Positions 51,595 through 60,879 of a stretch of DNA of 64,000 nucleotides are shown in pieces. Where the stretch lies: the NCBI RefSeq assembly GCF_000305785.2, contig NC_018868.3, positions 3,394,270 to 3,458,269 of the forward strand. Direction: 5' to 3'. The notes under the pieces were generated by a model, which was given only the letters and a program-made list of their open reading frames with translations, was not told the DNA's origin and did no database searches. The translations under genes and the position numbers were made by a program. The DNA is from Simiduia agarivorans SA1 = DSM 21679 (GTDB lineage Bacteria; Pseudomonadota; Gammaproteobacteria; Pseudomonadales; Cellvibrionaceae). Position 1 is the first letter of the stretch. Each line of letters starts with the position of its first letter.

Positions 51595-53420
51595 GGCTTC
51601 TGGCTCAGGCTTGGGGGTGTCAGGAAGCGCTCGGGCAATCGCTCCTGACGGGGGAAATATTTAGTGTCGCGGTAGGGCAACTTCATAAAGCCCGAAACCC
51701 CAAGCCCTTCTATGCGATGCAAATTGCTGAGGATTTTGTCAAGACAGGCCTGAAATTGATCGGCTTTGCCTGGGTCGCGCAGGCGCAGGTAATTGTGGAT
51801 TTTCAGGTCTTTTTCCAGGCTTTCAAAAATAATACAGCCGGAATGGTGAATCTGGTTCATCTCGGTGATGGGCGCCATGATTTCCGGTGGCAGCGTGAGC
51901 ATTTCATCCGGGTCGTCACCGTCTTCAAAGTAGGAGTGGGAGCGCGAGCTTTGGTCTTCGCTCGCAATAATGTCAAAGGTAATTCTGGCACCGGGTTTGA
52001 CCCGGAAGGGTTCGGCGCTGTGCTTGCGTTCCACGTGCAGGGTTTTGCGCGCATCGAAAATACAGCTTTTGAATACCCCCTGTTTGTTAATGGCCCGACC
52101 CAGGTGCACCATGTTGTTCACTGCACTGTTGAACGCCAGGCGCAGAGACTCGTCATACAGATTGAGACTGCAATCCACGTGCATACCACCAGCGTCCCAG
52201 TGAATGGCGAGGCCGCCCACCAACGGGTAACGGCCCAGATGACTGACGGACAGCACAAAGGCTTTTTCGGTATCGCCCATGCCGCCGAGGAAATTTTTGT
52301 AGTACTTGTCCAGCTCAGTGGGATCAATGGCGCGGAAGGTTTCCTCGTCCATTTCCCGGCGCAAAAAGGATTTGCGTGAGCTGTATACCACGGTATCGAC
52401 TTCGTGGGTTTTGGGATAACGGGTGATGGGCAGCAGGGCCTGCGCGTCATTGTTTGACAGGTCCTTTTCCGTGCCGGTAACAATACGCTTCATATGACGC
52501 ATGTTGCGCAAAAAATAATTGCCTGCGGTATCGCGCAACGTTTTATCGGGGCTCAGCATGTTGGACAAGGTATGGGCAAATTCTTTGGGCAGACCGAGGG
52601 ACTCGGGCGGAATCGCCTCGGTACCAAAACGGCTGGATTGCCCCGACGCGAGCGCATACAAGGTGCCCGCCGCGCCCTGTTCATCAAATCGCGGCGAAGA
52701 CAAGCCGCCATTGAGTTGGTCGTCGCCAATAAAATAGATATCACCGAGTTTGGCGTTGGTTTGTTGCAGGTCGGCGGACAGGGCATTGAGGCCGGCTTGC
52801 ATGGCAAAGTTACCATCGGCGTCGAGTTGCGCATACACGGCCGCGCCCCAGTCAATCAGGCGCAGGGTTTCGGTGCTTTCATCCCACATCAGGTTGGAGG
52901 GTTTGATATCGCCATGGACAATCGGTGCCTGGTCCCGTTCGGCCGCCTGTTGGCGGATCCCGAGCAGGATGTCTGCCAGCTGGCTGGCGATTTTCAGCAG
53001 CAGGCGCGGCGATAAACGGCCCACGCGCCGGGCGTAATCGTCGAGGTTGACGCCCGGCGCGCGCTCCATCATCAGAATCGATTGACCGTGCACCCGCTGG
53101 AATTCAATAAACCGCGGTACGCCTGGCAGGTCCACTTGCGACAACATATAGCCTTCGTCCTCCAGGCGGTCCTGAACTTGTTGCGGCAAGGTAATGCGGG
53201 AAAATTTGAATACATAGTCGCGGTTGTCGGAGTCGCGCGCTGAAAAGACAAAACCGTAGGCGCCTTTGCCGATCATGCTGACGCCCGTATAGCCCAGCCG
53301 GCGCAATTGCGCCTCGCACAGGCCCAGCCAGGATTTCAGTTTTTTGGCATCGCGATGACTGAGCAGGTAAATTGACTGCTCTTCATTGATGTAAAAATGC
53401 TGTAAGTTACGGTGCTCCAT
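51591..53420 (-). CDS. Ser/Thr protein kinase with a novel C-terminal extension
   Basis: 609 residues from the ATG at 53420 (GTG at 53429 adds three). Hanks-type kinase domain: Gly loop GKGAYGFVFSA (51-61), Lys72 in YVFKFSR, catalytic loop VHGDIKPSNLMWD with D171 (HGD in place of HRD), and D190 in LIDWGAAVY (DWG in place of DFG). A long insert follows, then residues about 350-609, which match no domain known to me (RYPKTHEVDTVVYSSRKSF; a PilZ-like RVKPGARITFDI patch is only suggestive). There are no TM segments. It overlaps the solute-binding protein gene by four bases and leads a three-gene signalling operon. Confidence 0.85.
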   Translation of the reverse strand: MEHRNLQHFYINEEQSIYLLSHRDAKKLKSWLGLCEAQLRRLGYTGVSMIGKGAYGFVFSARDSDNRDYVFKFSRITLPQQVQDRLEDEGYMLSQVDLPGVPRFIEFQRVHGQSILMMERAPGVNLDDYARRVGRLSPRLLLKIASQLADILLGIRQQAAERDQAPIVHGDIKPSNLMWDESTETLRLIDWGAAVYAQLDADGNFAMQAGLNALSADLQQTNAKLGDIYFIGDDQLNGGLSSPRFDEQGAAGTLYALASGQSSRFGTEAIPPESLGLPKEFAHTLSNMLSPDKTLRDTAGNYFLRNMRHMKRIVTGTEKDLSNNDAQALLPITRYPKTHEVDTVVYSSRKSFLRREMDEETFRAIDPTELDKYYKNFLGGMGDTEKAFVLSVSHLGRYPLVGGLAIHWDAGGMHVDCSLNLYDESLRLAFNSAVNNMVHLGRAINKQGVFKSCIFDARKTLHVERKHSAEPFRVKPGARITFDIIASEDQSSRSHSYFEDGDDPDEMLTLPPEIMAPITEMNQIHHSGCIIFESLEKDLKIHNYLRLRDPGKADQFQACLDKILSNLHRIEGLGVSGFMKLPYRDTKYFPRQERLPERFLTPPSLSQKP

Positions 53421-53543
53421 GAACGCCACTATAAATTGAAGGCCCGATTCTGCCTATGGGCTGCCGGTTTTTCTGCCTGTTTTAATGGTGGCAAAGCCCC
53501 TGGCGGACGGCAGGCACAATTGACTTAGCAGGAAACCAATAGC

Positions 53544-54164
53544 ATGTGGGTAGACTCCCTAACTGAACTGACGACCGCGGCCACCGATCTGCTGCTGGCG
53601 TTAATGGCGCTGGCCCTGGCGGTGTTTTACCGGCATCACGGCAACTGGAGCCGGGTATTTGGTTTGCTCGCGCTGGGCGCTGGTCTTGGGGCGGTTGCCC
53701 ATGGCCTGGCGCTGCCGGTGGGAGCCATTACAGCCTGTTGGCTGGTGATTTATGCGGCGTTGGCGTTGCTGGTGGCGCAATTCGCCTTGATCGTGATCCA
53801 AGACCTGTGGGGGCCAGCTGCAGTCCGGCGTGCCACCCTGCCTTTGTTGGCGCTGGCCGCAGGTTTCTGGTTGTACACATCATTTGTGGGCGACAGTTTC
53901 CTGCCGTTTATTGTCTATGAGGTGTTGGCCATGGGGTTTGCGCTGGCAGGTTTCAGCTGGCAGGCGTGGCAGAGGCGCGCCGGCGCCGGCTGGCTGGTGT
54001 TGGGCGTACTGCTTACGCTTGTGGCCGCTGCCGTGCAAGCGTTAAAACTATTCACCTTCACGTTGATCTGGCCGTTCGACCACAACGGCGTCTACCACCT
54101 GATTCAGATGGTAGCGCTGGTGCCTTTCTGGTTGGGGGTGCGGCGCTTACCAGTGCAGAGGTAA
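53544..54164 (+). CDS. Multi-pass membrane protein of unknown function
   Basis: 206 residues, almost wholly hydrophobic with about seven membrane segments (ATDLLLALMALALAVFY, VFGLLALGAGLGAVAHGLAL, LVIYAALALLVAQFALIVI, ATLPLLALAAGFWLYTSFV and others). The layout resembles DUF6962-type proteins, but the family call is uncertain. The 3' end overlaps the DUF6482 gene on the other strand by 18 bp. There is no clear partner. Confidence 0.7.
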   Translation: MWVDSLTELTTAATDLLLALMALALAVFYRHHGNWSRVFGLLALGAGLGAVAHGLALPVGAITACWLVIYAALALLVAQFALIVIQDLWGPAAVRRATLPLLALAAGFWLYTSFVGDSFLPFIVYEVLAMGFALAGFSWQAWQRRAGAGWLVLGVLLTLVAAAVQALKLFTFTLIWPFDHNGVYHLIQMVALVPFWLGVRRLPVQR

Positions 54165-54437
54165 GGCCGACGCCTGACTTTCGCCCATGCCAATCATCTC
54201 GTCATAGGCCATGTGATGCACCAGTTTGGCCTCGGTGACAGTGACGTCGGCCAGGCTCGTGCGCATGGCTTCTAAGCTGCGGGTCATCAGGTTTTCCCCC
54301 TGGCCATTGCAGATGATGCCTTCGGCACCGTCGGGCAGGGTGACGCGGGCAGTGTAAATATCGCCCTCGGATGAAAATACCTGTACGGCCACAGGCAGAT
54401 TTTGCTGGGAAAGGTGGTCTACGGAAAAGCGGTTCAT
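54147..54437 (-). CDS. DUF6482-like small protein
   Basis: 96 residues. The pattern LPVAVQVFSSEGDIYTARVTLPDG, GIICNGQGENLMTRSLEAMRTSL and AKLVHHMAYDEMIG matches DUF6482, found in marine gammaproteobacteria and of unknown function. It has no signal or TM. The stop codon overlaps the end of the convergent membrane-protein gene. Confidence 0.75.
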   Translation of the reverse strand: MNRFSVDHLSQQNLPVAVQVFSSEGDIYTARVTLPDGAEGIICNGQGENLMTRSLEAMRTSLADVTVTEAKLVHHMAYDEMIGMGESQASALPLHW

Positions 54438-54492
54438 ACTGCATGCTCCTCAGGTTATCGTTATTGAGATACGGAGGGGTACTGCAGGGGGA

Positions 54493-55728
54493 TCAGTAGT
54501 TGGTCCGTCGCCCCAGCCACCAGAGTACCGCAGCTGCGCACACAAACAAACCACTTAACGGCGCCACGCTGCCCATCTGGTTGGCGTCGGCCATGAACTG
54601 GCCCACAAACCAGGTGCCAAGCCCGCCGCCAATCATCACCGACAGGCCATTGTAGAGGCCGCTTCCCTGGGCGATGTTTCGTTCAGGTAACAGATACTGA
54701 ACCATGGCAAATTCGCAGGCGTTGAAGGTGGTGATGAAAAACACTCCGGCGCAGAAGAGCGCCAGTGAAAGCCATAAATCATCGGCACTGAAGGCGCCCG
54801 TTACGCACAGGCCGGCGGCGACAAAGCCAAACGCCGCATTGCGGCCGCGCTTGCCGGTGCGATCGCCCAGCCAGCTGAACAGGGCCAGACCTAACAGTGA
54901 GAACACGTAGGGCAGGGCGGCAATCCAGGTCAGCTGGGCGTAGTCCACGTCGGCCCGGCTGGCGAAGTAGGTGGGCAGCCAGTTGGAAATGCCCAGCGAC
55001 AGCATGTTGTTGAGTATGCCGGCCAGCAACATCAGCGCCACTGAGGGGTGTGCCAGCAGGCGCCAGGGCGCCGGGTCCAGCAGTTTGGGTGGGGTATGAT
55101 CGGATGTCTGGCCGGGGGGCGCGTCCTGTACGTACAGGCTGATCAGCGGCAGGGTAATCAATAAGCCGGCCACCGCCAGGCCGTGAAAGCCGGCGCGCCA
55201 GCCCCAGGCGTCCATGATGGGCACCAGCAGCAGAGGCGCGGTGAGAATGGCGAGGAAAATGCCGGAGATCCAGATGCCATTGGCGCGCGAGCGTTCCTCT
55301 GGTGCAAACCAGCGCTGGGTGAGGGTGTTCATCATTGGGAAATGAATACCCTCTGCTAGCCCCAACAACACCCGGGAGGCCAGAAACAGCACCAGTATCT
55401 GGCTGAACCAGGCGCCCATGGCGGTAAATACCGACCAGAGCACCACAATCAATTGCAGGCTGCGCTTGGCACCAAAGCGCGCGCCCAACGGAGTGAGCAG
55501 GATGTTGGCCGCGCCATAGGCCAGGTAGAACAGGCTCATGAGCAGGCTGCCGTAGTGCTGTTTATCGGCCGTGCTCCAGGCGAATTCTTCGGCAATCAGG
55601 GGCAGGGCCAGACTGATATTGAGCCGGTCCAGATAGCCGATAAACAGGCTCACCATCAATACCCAGGCCAGCCGCCAGCGCCCGGTGGCCGGGGCGTTGG
55701 TGGTGGATGCGCGAGCAGTGTGAGTCAT
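54493..55728 (-). CDS. MFS transporter, anion:cation symporter type
   Basis: 411 residues, 12 membrane segments. MVSLFIGYLDRLNISLALPLIAEEF is the D-R-x-N start of the ACS family, followed by GARFGAKRSLQ (motif A) and GLAEGIHFPMMNTLTQRWFAPEERSRANG. ACS members import organic acids and hydroxy- or amino-acid derivatives. It lies 8 bp after the PLP decarboxylase gene and is probably co-transcribed, so it may import the substrate of the metabolic island at 55-63 kb. Confidence 0.88.
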   Translation of the reverse strand: MTHTARASTTNAPATGRWRLAWVLMVSLFIGYLDRLNISLALPLIAEEFAWSTADKQHYGSLLMSLFYLAYGAANILLTPLGARFGAKRSLQLIVVLWSVFTAMGAWFSQILVLFLASRVLLGLAEGIHFPMMNTLTQRWFAPEERSRANGIWISGIFLAILTAPLLLVPIMDAWGWRAGFHGLAVAGLLITLPLISLYVQDAPPGQTSDHTPPKLLDPAPWRLLAHPSVALMLLAGILNNMLSLGISNWLPTYFASRADVDYAQLTWIAALPYVFSLLGLALFSWLGDRTGKRGRNAAFGFVAAGLCVTGAFSADDLWLSLALFCAGVFFITTFNACEFAMVQYLLPERNIAQGSGLYNGLSVMIGGGLGTWFVGQFMADANQMGSVAPLSGLFVCAAAVLWWLGRRTNY

Positions 55729-55736
55729 ACGCGCGA

Positions 55737-57185
55737 TTATTGCGCGCGGTAGAGGCGATTGACAAATTCTGACAGCAATTTGTCGCGAATCTCATGTGGC
55801 ATCACATTGAGCAGGTTGTTGATTTCGTCCATCCGGCCGGGCAGGGCGCTGCCGTCGGAGCCCAGAAGCCCGGTAAGCTGATCGAACAGGGCGTGGCCGG
55901 CATCGCCCTGGCTTTGCAGCAGGGCGCCGATCTCTTCCGGCATTTCGGTTAGTGAAGGGCCTTGGGCGGCGTCGCGCAGTTGCGCGACCGCGTCCTGCAG
56001 GTCGCGCAGGAAGGCGTCGATGCGCGGCACATTGCCGTTGCCCACGCTCAGGTGGATATTCGCAGGGGAGGGGCCAAAGCCGAACTGGGGTTGAATGTAC
56101 CAGCCCTTGGCTTTCATCACCTCAGACAGGGCAAACACGTCCAGTGTTTTACTGGCAAAGGAAAACAGGTTGGCTTTGGGGTCGCCCAACACGTACAGCT
56201 CAGGGATAGCGGCAATGGCCTCGCGGATCTTCACTGAGGCAGCCTGGGTGCCTTCAACCAGCTTCAGATACCCTTCCTCACCCAGGTGATTCATGATCGC
56301 CCAACAAGCCGCCACGGGGCCGGCACTTTTGGTGGACATGATGGTGGGGTTCACCACCGAGTAGCCGGTCCAGCCGGACCAGGCAAAAATCTGGTGCCGG
56401 CGCATTTTAGCGCCCTGCTTGTAAATGATGGCCGAGGCGCCCTTGGCGGCGTAGCCCCATTTGTGAAAGTCCATGCTGAGCTGGGTAACGCCGGGCACGC
56501 CCAGGTCAAAGTCGGGAATGTCGTAGCCGAGCTTTTTCGCAAACGGCAGGTACATGCCGCCCACGCAGCAATCCACATGGAACAGAATGTCGTGCTTCAG
56601 CGCCAGTTGGCCCAGTTCGGCAATGGGGTCCACCACGCCGTGGGCGTAACCCGGCGCCGAGCCCACCATCATGATGGTATTGGGGGTGATGGCCGCGGCC
56701 ATGGCGGCGGGATCGGCCTTGAAGGTGACCGGGTCCACCGGCACCCGCACCGGTTTGATATCGAAATAATGACAGCCCTTGAAGAAAGACGCGTGCGCGG
56801 TTTCCGGCAACAGCAGCTCTGGTTCGGTGATTTCCGGCTTGTGTTCGCGCATATAGTCGCGCGCGGTTTTGATAGACAGCAGCAGGCTTTCGGTACCACC
56901 GGAGGTGAAGCTGCCCTGGGCCTCCGGGCCACCGTTGACCAGGTCGATGGCCATGGCCAGCACTTCTTTTTCCAATTCCATGGCAGACGGGAAGGTGGTG
57001 GGGTCCAGGCCGTTTTCGGTGATGAAGGCGGTAAAACTGTCTTTCAGCAGTTTCATGGCGGTGTCGCCGGCATCGTACACATAGGCGAATACCCGGCCGT
57101 CGGCCCAGTCCAGATCGTGCTGCTTGCGGCGCTCCAGCTCGTTCAACAGTTCCTGTGGGTTGCGGCCGGTTTTCGGCAATGCCAT
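55737..57185 (-). CDS. PLP-dependent group II decarboxylase / aspartate aminotransferase-fold enzyme
   Basis: 482 residues. The fold-type I PLP site is clear: FTSGGTESLLLSIKTARDY (phosphate loop), HASFFKGCHYF, FHVDCCVGGMYLP with the ring-binding Asp, and SMDFHKWGYAAKGAS with the Schiff-base Lys. This resembles tyrosine/glutamate decarboxylases and sphingosine-1-phosphate lyases. The C-terminal ~80 residues (after SVGNGNVPRIDAF) are an extra helical region. Substrate unknown. It shares an operon with the MFS transporter and is divergent from the aldolase-like gene. Confidence 0.87.
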   Translation of the reverse strand: MALPKTGRNPQELLNELERRKQHDLDWADGRVFAYVYDAGDTAMKLLKDSFTAFITENGLDPTTFPSAMELEKEVLAMAIDLVNGGPEAQGSFTSGGTESLLLSIKTARDYMREHKPEITEPELLLPETAHASFFKGCHYFDIKPVRVPVDPVTFKADPAAMAAAITPNTIMMVGSAPGYAHGVVDPIAELGQLALKHDILFHVDCCVGGMYLPFAKKLGYDIPDFDLGVPGVTQLSMDFHKWGYAAKGASAIIYKQGAKMRRHQIFAWSGWTGYSVVNPTIMSTKSAGPVAACWAIMNHLGEEGYLKLVEGTQAASVKIREAIAAIPELYVLGDPKANLFSFASKTLDVFALSEVMKAKGWYIQPQFGFGPSPANIHLSVGNGNVPRIDAFLRDLQDAVAQLRDAAQGPSLTEMPEEIGALLQSQGDAGHALFDQLTGLLGSDGSALPGRMDEINNLLNVMPHEIRDKLLSEFVNRLYRAQ

Positions 57186-57237
57186 GGGGTGCTCCAGGTT
57201 TTTATATCGGGTGAAAAATGTTCAGCTTTCACTCTAC

Positions 57238-57263
57238 TTTAAATAGTACGAATGTGCAATAAT
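57238..57263. promoter_or_regulatory. Putative operator, copy 1
   Basis: TTTAAATAGTACGAATGTGC followed by AATAAT lies in the divergent promoter between the PLP decarboxylase and the aldolase-like gene. About 19 of 25 positions match the sequence upstream of the aconitase X operon; the shared frame is TTAAAT-N-GTAC-N4-GTGCAA. Confidence 0.5.
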
Positions 57264-57297
57264 TCGTTTGTGACGTTCTGATACAGTGTACGCACCT

Positions 57298-58467
57298 ATG
57301 AGTCCAAACGATGATTTCACCCTTTATCGGCAAGTGTTGCAGCAGCACGGCGATGGCCGGCCAAGATTGCTGCTGGACCTGCAGCGCCTGGGTGCCAATG
57401 CCGATCGGGCCTGCGGCTTGTTTCCCGGGCAGCCCCTGCGCCTGGTGGTGAAGTCGTTGCCGTGCCTGCCGCTGCTGCGTTGGTTGAGTCAGCGCATGGG
57501 CACCCGTCGTTTCATGGTATTTCATTGGCCCTTTCTGCAACAGTTACTGTCGGCTATGCCGGATGCCGATGTGCTACTGGGCAAACCCATGCCGGTGCTG
57601 GTGCTCACGCGTCTGTTGGCGGCCGGCGTCGGTGCCGAGCGGTTGGCGTCGGCGTGTTGGTTGGTAGACTCTGCTGAGCGGATAGACGCCTATGCCGGAT
57701 TTGCCCGGGCGCATGGCCTGCGGCTCAGGGTTGCAGTGGAAGTGGATGTTGGCATGGCCCGGGGCGGTGTCCGGTCACCTTATGAGCTGCAACAGCTGCT
57801 GGCCCGTTGGCCCGAAGCACTCGAGCTTGAGGGCCTGATGGGTTATGACGCCCAGGTTGCAAAAGCGCCTTGGTGGTGGGGCGGCAGTCGGCGCGCCTAC
57901 CGCCAGAGTCAGGACCGCTACAGGGAATTTATCGGGCTGCTGGCGCCGCATCAGCGTCGTTTGCTCAACGGTGCCGGCAGCCCGACGTTGCCGCTGCATG
58001 GAGCAGGCAGTGTGGCAAACGATTTCAGTCTGGGATCCTGTTTGCTTAAACCCACCGATTTTGACCTGCCGCAATTGGCCGTGTTTACGCCGGCGTTGTT
58101 GATTGCCGCACCGGTATTAAAACGCTTGCGGGGTGTGACCTTGCCGTTTGTGGGTCGGTTGGCGTCGCCGTTGGGCGGTCGCGACAGCCTGTTTTTGTAC
58201 GGTGGGCGCTGGATGGCGAAACCTTGTTGGCCGGAGGCGATGGCGACCCAACCCTGGTACGGTCTGAGCTCGAATCAACAGTTAATGACCTTACCCGCAC
58301 AAACGCCTTGCGGCCCCGATGACTATGTCTTTTTCCGGCCCACGCAAAGCGAGGCCGTGATGCTGCAATTTGGCGACCTGTGGGTTTTGAATGAGGACCG
58401 TTCAATGCAAGCCTGGCCGGTGATGAGTAATGAAGTGTCCGAACACCCAGACGTGACGGGAGTCTGA
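57298..58467 (+). CDS. D-threonine-aldolase-like / alanine-racemase-N fold protein
   Basis: 389 residues from the ATG at 57298 (GTG at 57286 adds four). The PLP-barrel start LRLVVKSLPCLPLLRWL contains the expected lysine (VVKS), and VAVEVDVGMARGGVRSPYEL and LEGLMGYDAQVA follow the family order of D-threonine/D-serine aldolases and dehydratases. The C-terminal metal site of that family (HxC/HxD after VGD) is replaced here by FGDLWVLNEDRSMQAWPVM, so a metal-dependent reaction is doubtful. Its stop and the next gene's ATG are directly adjacent. Confidence 0.75.
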   Translation: MSPNDDFTLYRQVLQQHGDGRPRLLLDLQRLGANADRACGLFPGQPLRLVVKSLPCLPLLRWLSQRMGTRRFMVFHWPFLQQLLSAMPDADVLLGKPMPVLVLTRLLAAGVGAERLASACWLVDSAERIDAYAGFARAHGLRLRVAVEVDVGMARGGVRSPYELQQLLARWPEALELEGLMGYDAQVAKAPWWWGGSRRAYRQSQDRYREFIGLLAPHQRRLLNGAGSPTLPLHGAGSVANDFSLGSCLLKPTDFDLPQLAVFTPALLIAAPVLKRLRGVTLPFVGRLASPLGGRDSLFLYGGRWMAKPCWPEAMATQPWYGLSSNQQLMTLPAQTPCGPDDYVFFRPTQSEAVMLQFGDLWVLNEDRSMQAWPVMSNEVSEHPDVTGV

Positions 58468-60879
58468 ATGCGATTTTTATGCCGGCGGTTAGTCCCGTTT
58501 TCCCTGGTGCTTTTGCTGATCCTGATCGGTTGTGTTTACTGGCTGCTGCAGGCGTCACTGTTGCCGCGTCAGTCGACCTTACAGGTCCGGGGAATTTCCA
58601 GCCCCATTGCAATTCGCTTTGATGACTACGCCCGACCCTTTGTGCACGCCGCCAACCTGAAGGATGCTCTGTATGCCCAAGGTGTGTTGCACGCCAGTGA
58701 ACGTTTGTGGCAAATGGAGTTATTGCGTCTGGCCGGCCGTGCAGACTTGCATAGGTTGTTTGATCGCGATGGCTTGGCAACCGATGCCGAGCTCTGGCGC
58801 ATGGGGGTGCCGCAATTAGCTGAGGCATTATCAGTCAACGTGGAGCCCGAGGTGCTCGAGTGGGTGCGGGCCTACGTGCAGGGCATTAACGCCGGACTCG
58901 CCCGTTATGCCGTGCTGCCGCCCGAATTACTGCTGTTAGGTTACCAGCCGGAAGACTGGACTGTTGAGGATGTGTTTGCCGTGGGCGCGATCATTGCGTT
59001 TCAGAGTGGCAATAATTACACCAAAGAATTATTGCGTCTGGCGCTCAGGCACAAGCTAAGCGACGATGACTTTGCGTTATTTTTGGACGACTTTTCCGAT
59101 CGCGCGGATTATCCGTTTGTCATTGCGACTGCCGGCCGGGCGGCAGAGCAGAACGGGGAGGTAATCCCCGGTGAGGTGCCCGCGCACCTGTTCGCGCAGA
59201 CCGCCTTGCTCGATCCCGCCCGCAATCCGCGCTTGCCCCGGGGTGCTTTTGGCAGCAACGGCTGGGTGGTGGCGCCGGCAAAAAGTGCGACGGGCAAACC
59301 GCTGTTTGCGTTTGATTCGCACGACGCGCTGGGACTGCCGAATTTGTTTTACGAGCTGCATTTATTTTTCGGACGGGGCGAACAGATCCGCGGCTGGTCG
59401 GTACCGGGGTTGCCCGGTGTCATCAATGGCTACAACGAAGCCATTGCCTGGGGCTTTACCAATATTGGCGATACTCAGGATCTGTTTATTGAAACCCGGC
59501 ACCCCGAGCAACAGGACACATTTTTATACGACGGCGAGTGGGTTGCCGCGGAGGTGCAGACGCGCACACTCACCTTGGCGGATGGCTCCAGGGTAGCGCA
59601 CACGCGCAAGCTGTCGCGCCACGGACCCCTGATCAGCGAAGATCCGCCTATCAGTTTTGCCTGGACCGGTCATCATCCAGGCGAAAAAGGTTTAGGGGCA
59701 CTATTGGCGATCAATCGCGCCACCGATTGGCAGGGATTCAATCGCGCGGCCGACACCTTGTTGGCGCCCACCCTGAACGCCACTTATGCCGACGTGCACG
59801 GCACCATCGGTTTTCGCACGGCTGGTGTACTGCCCCTGCGCGGCAGGGGGCAGGGTCTATATCCGCAGGATGGCAGCAACGGATCGAACGCCTGGCGTGG
59901 CTGGGTGCCGGTGTCGGCCACGCCCCGATTGGAAAATCCCGCCGAGGGTTTTGTGGCGGCGGCCAATGCTCGGGTTCACGCCGCGGGTGAAATGCCCTTG
60001 GTGTCGGCGGATAACGCCGCGCCCTATCGCATCGCCCGCATTCAGTCGCAGCTGGCGGCAGCGGAGGCCATGACGCCTGCGCGCATGGCCGCGCTGCAAA
60101 TGGATTGGTACGACGGCCAGGCGGCGTGGTTGTTGCCACACCTGTTGCCGTCCTTGTCACCGGAGCACGCGGCCTGGCGTACACGGTTCGCGCAGTGGCT
60201 GAAAAATCCGGTGGCGGCCGCAGACTCGGTGGAAGCTCTGGTGTTCCAGCAGTGGTATCTGTGCCTGGCCGAAACGGTTTTCAAATCGCGACTGGGCGAA
60301 GACTACGATGCCCTGATCAAGCAAAATTATGTGCTCAACCAGGCCCTGGATGTGCTGATTGCCAGCGACCGGCACGCCCAGTGGTGGCAGGGTCAGCGCG
60401 CGCAAACCATTGATCGGGCGTTGGCGCAAGCCCTTGCAATGCTCGAAAAGCAATTGGGCAATAACGTGGCGCAGTGGCGACTGGATCGATTGCAGCGGGC
60501 GCAGGCGCCGCACGAGTTGGCGCAAGCGCTACCGGTGCTGGCCGGCGTGTTGAACGCGCAACCTGCCCCTTGGGGCGGCACGCCGGCAGCGGTGGGCCGG
60601 GCGAATTACCGCTACGACCGACCGTTTCAGGTCCGCAATGGCGCCACTGTGCGGGTAGTGGCAGAATTGGACGCAACCATCCATGCTGCCTCGGTGATGC
60701 CCGGCGGACAATCCGGGCATCCGTTGAGCGATCACTACGCCGATCAATGGCCGCATTGGTTGGCGGGTGATTTGTTACCGATCGTTCGCCCTGCCGATCC
60801 GATTCAGCAGCGCGGCGAAGCCGAGGCCAACGTCGACGGGACAGTTTTTCGCCAACTCATTCTGGAACCTGCGCAATGA
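58468..60879 (+). CDS. Penicillin-acylase-family amide hydrolase
   Basis: 803 residues with an N-terminal membrane anchor or signal (FSLVLLLILIGCVYWLLQA). It is an Ntn-hydrolase precursor: the alpha part (AQGVLHASERLWQMELLR), a linker ending at RGAF-G, and the beta chain with the predicted nucleophile Ser263 in GSNGWVVAP. Later blocks DSHDALGLPN, GVINGYNEAIAWGFTN, and PGGQSGHPLSDHY agree. Strictly, the Ser is preceded by Gly as in acylases. It cleaves an N-acyl amide in the periplasm; the substrate may be an acylated amino acid. It overlaps the next gene by four bases. Confidence 0.88.
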   Translation: MRFLCRRLVPFSLVLLLILIGCVYWLLQASLLPRQSTLQVRGISSPIAIRFDDYARPFVHAANLKDALYAQGVLHASERLWQMELLRLAGRADLHRLFDRDGLATDAELWRMGVPQLAEALSVNVEPEVLEWVRAYVQGINAGLARYAVLPPELLLLGYQPEDWTVEDVFAVGAIIAFQSGNNYTKELLRLALRHKLSDDDFALFLDDFSDRADYPFVIATAGRAAEQNGEVIPGEVPAHLFAQTALLDPARNPRLPRGAFGSNGWVVAPAKSATGKPLFAFDSHDALGLPNLFYELHLFFGRGEQIRGWSVPGLPGVINGYNEAIAWGFTNIGDTQDLFIETRHPEQQDTFLYDGEWVAAEVQTRTLTLADGSRVAHTRKLSRHGPLISEDPPISFAWTGHHPGEKGLGALLAINRATDWQGFNRAADTLLAPTLNATYADVHGTIGFRTAGVLPLRGRGQGLYPQDGSNGSNAWRGWVPVSATPRLENPAEGFVAAANARVHAAGEMPLVSADNAAPYRIARIQSQLAAAEAMTPARMAALQMDWYDGQAAWLLPHLLPSLSPEHAAWRTRFAQWLKNPVAAADSVEALVFQQWYLCLAETVFKSRLGEDYDALIKQNYVLNQALDVLIASDRHAQWWQGQRAQTIDRALAQALAMLEKQLGNNVAQWRLDRLQRAQAPHELAQALPVLAGVLNAQPAPWGGTPAAVGRANYRYDRPFQVRNGATVRVVAELDATIHAASVMPGGQSGHPLSDHYADQWPHWLAGDLLPIVRPADPIQQRGEAEANVDGTVFRQLILEPAQ

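Noticed and set aside
56286..57242. 318-codon plus-strand frame
   Set aside because: Antisense shadow of the PLP decarboxylase gene, which has intact catalytic motifs.
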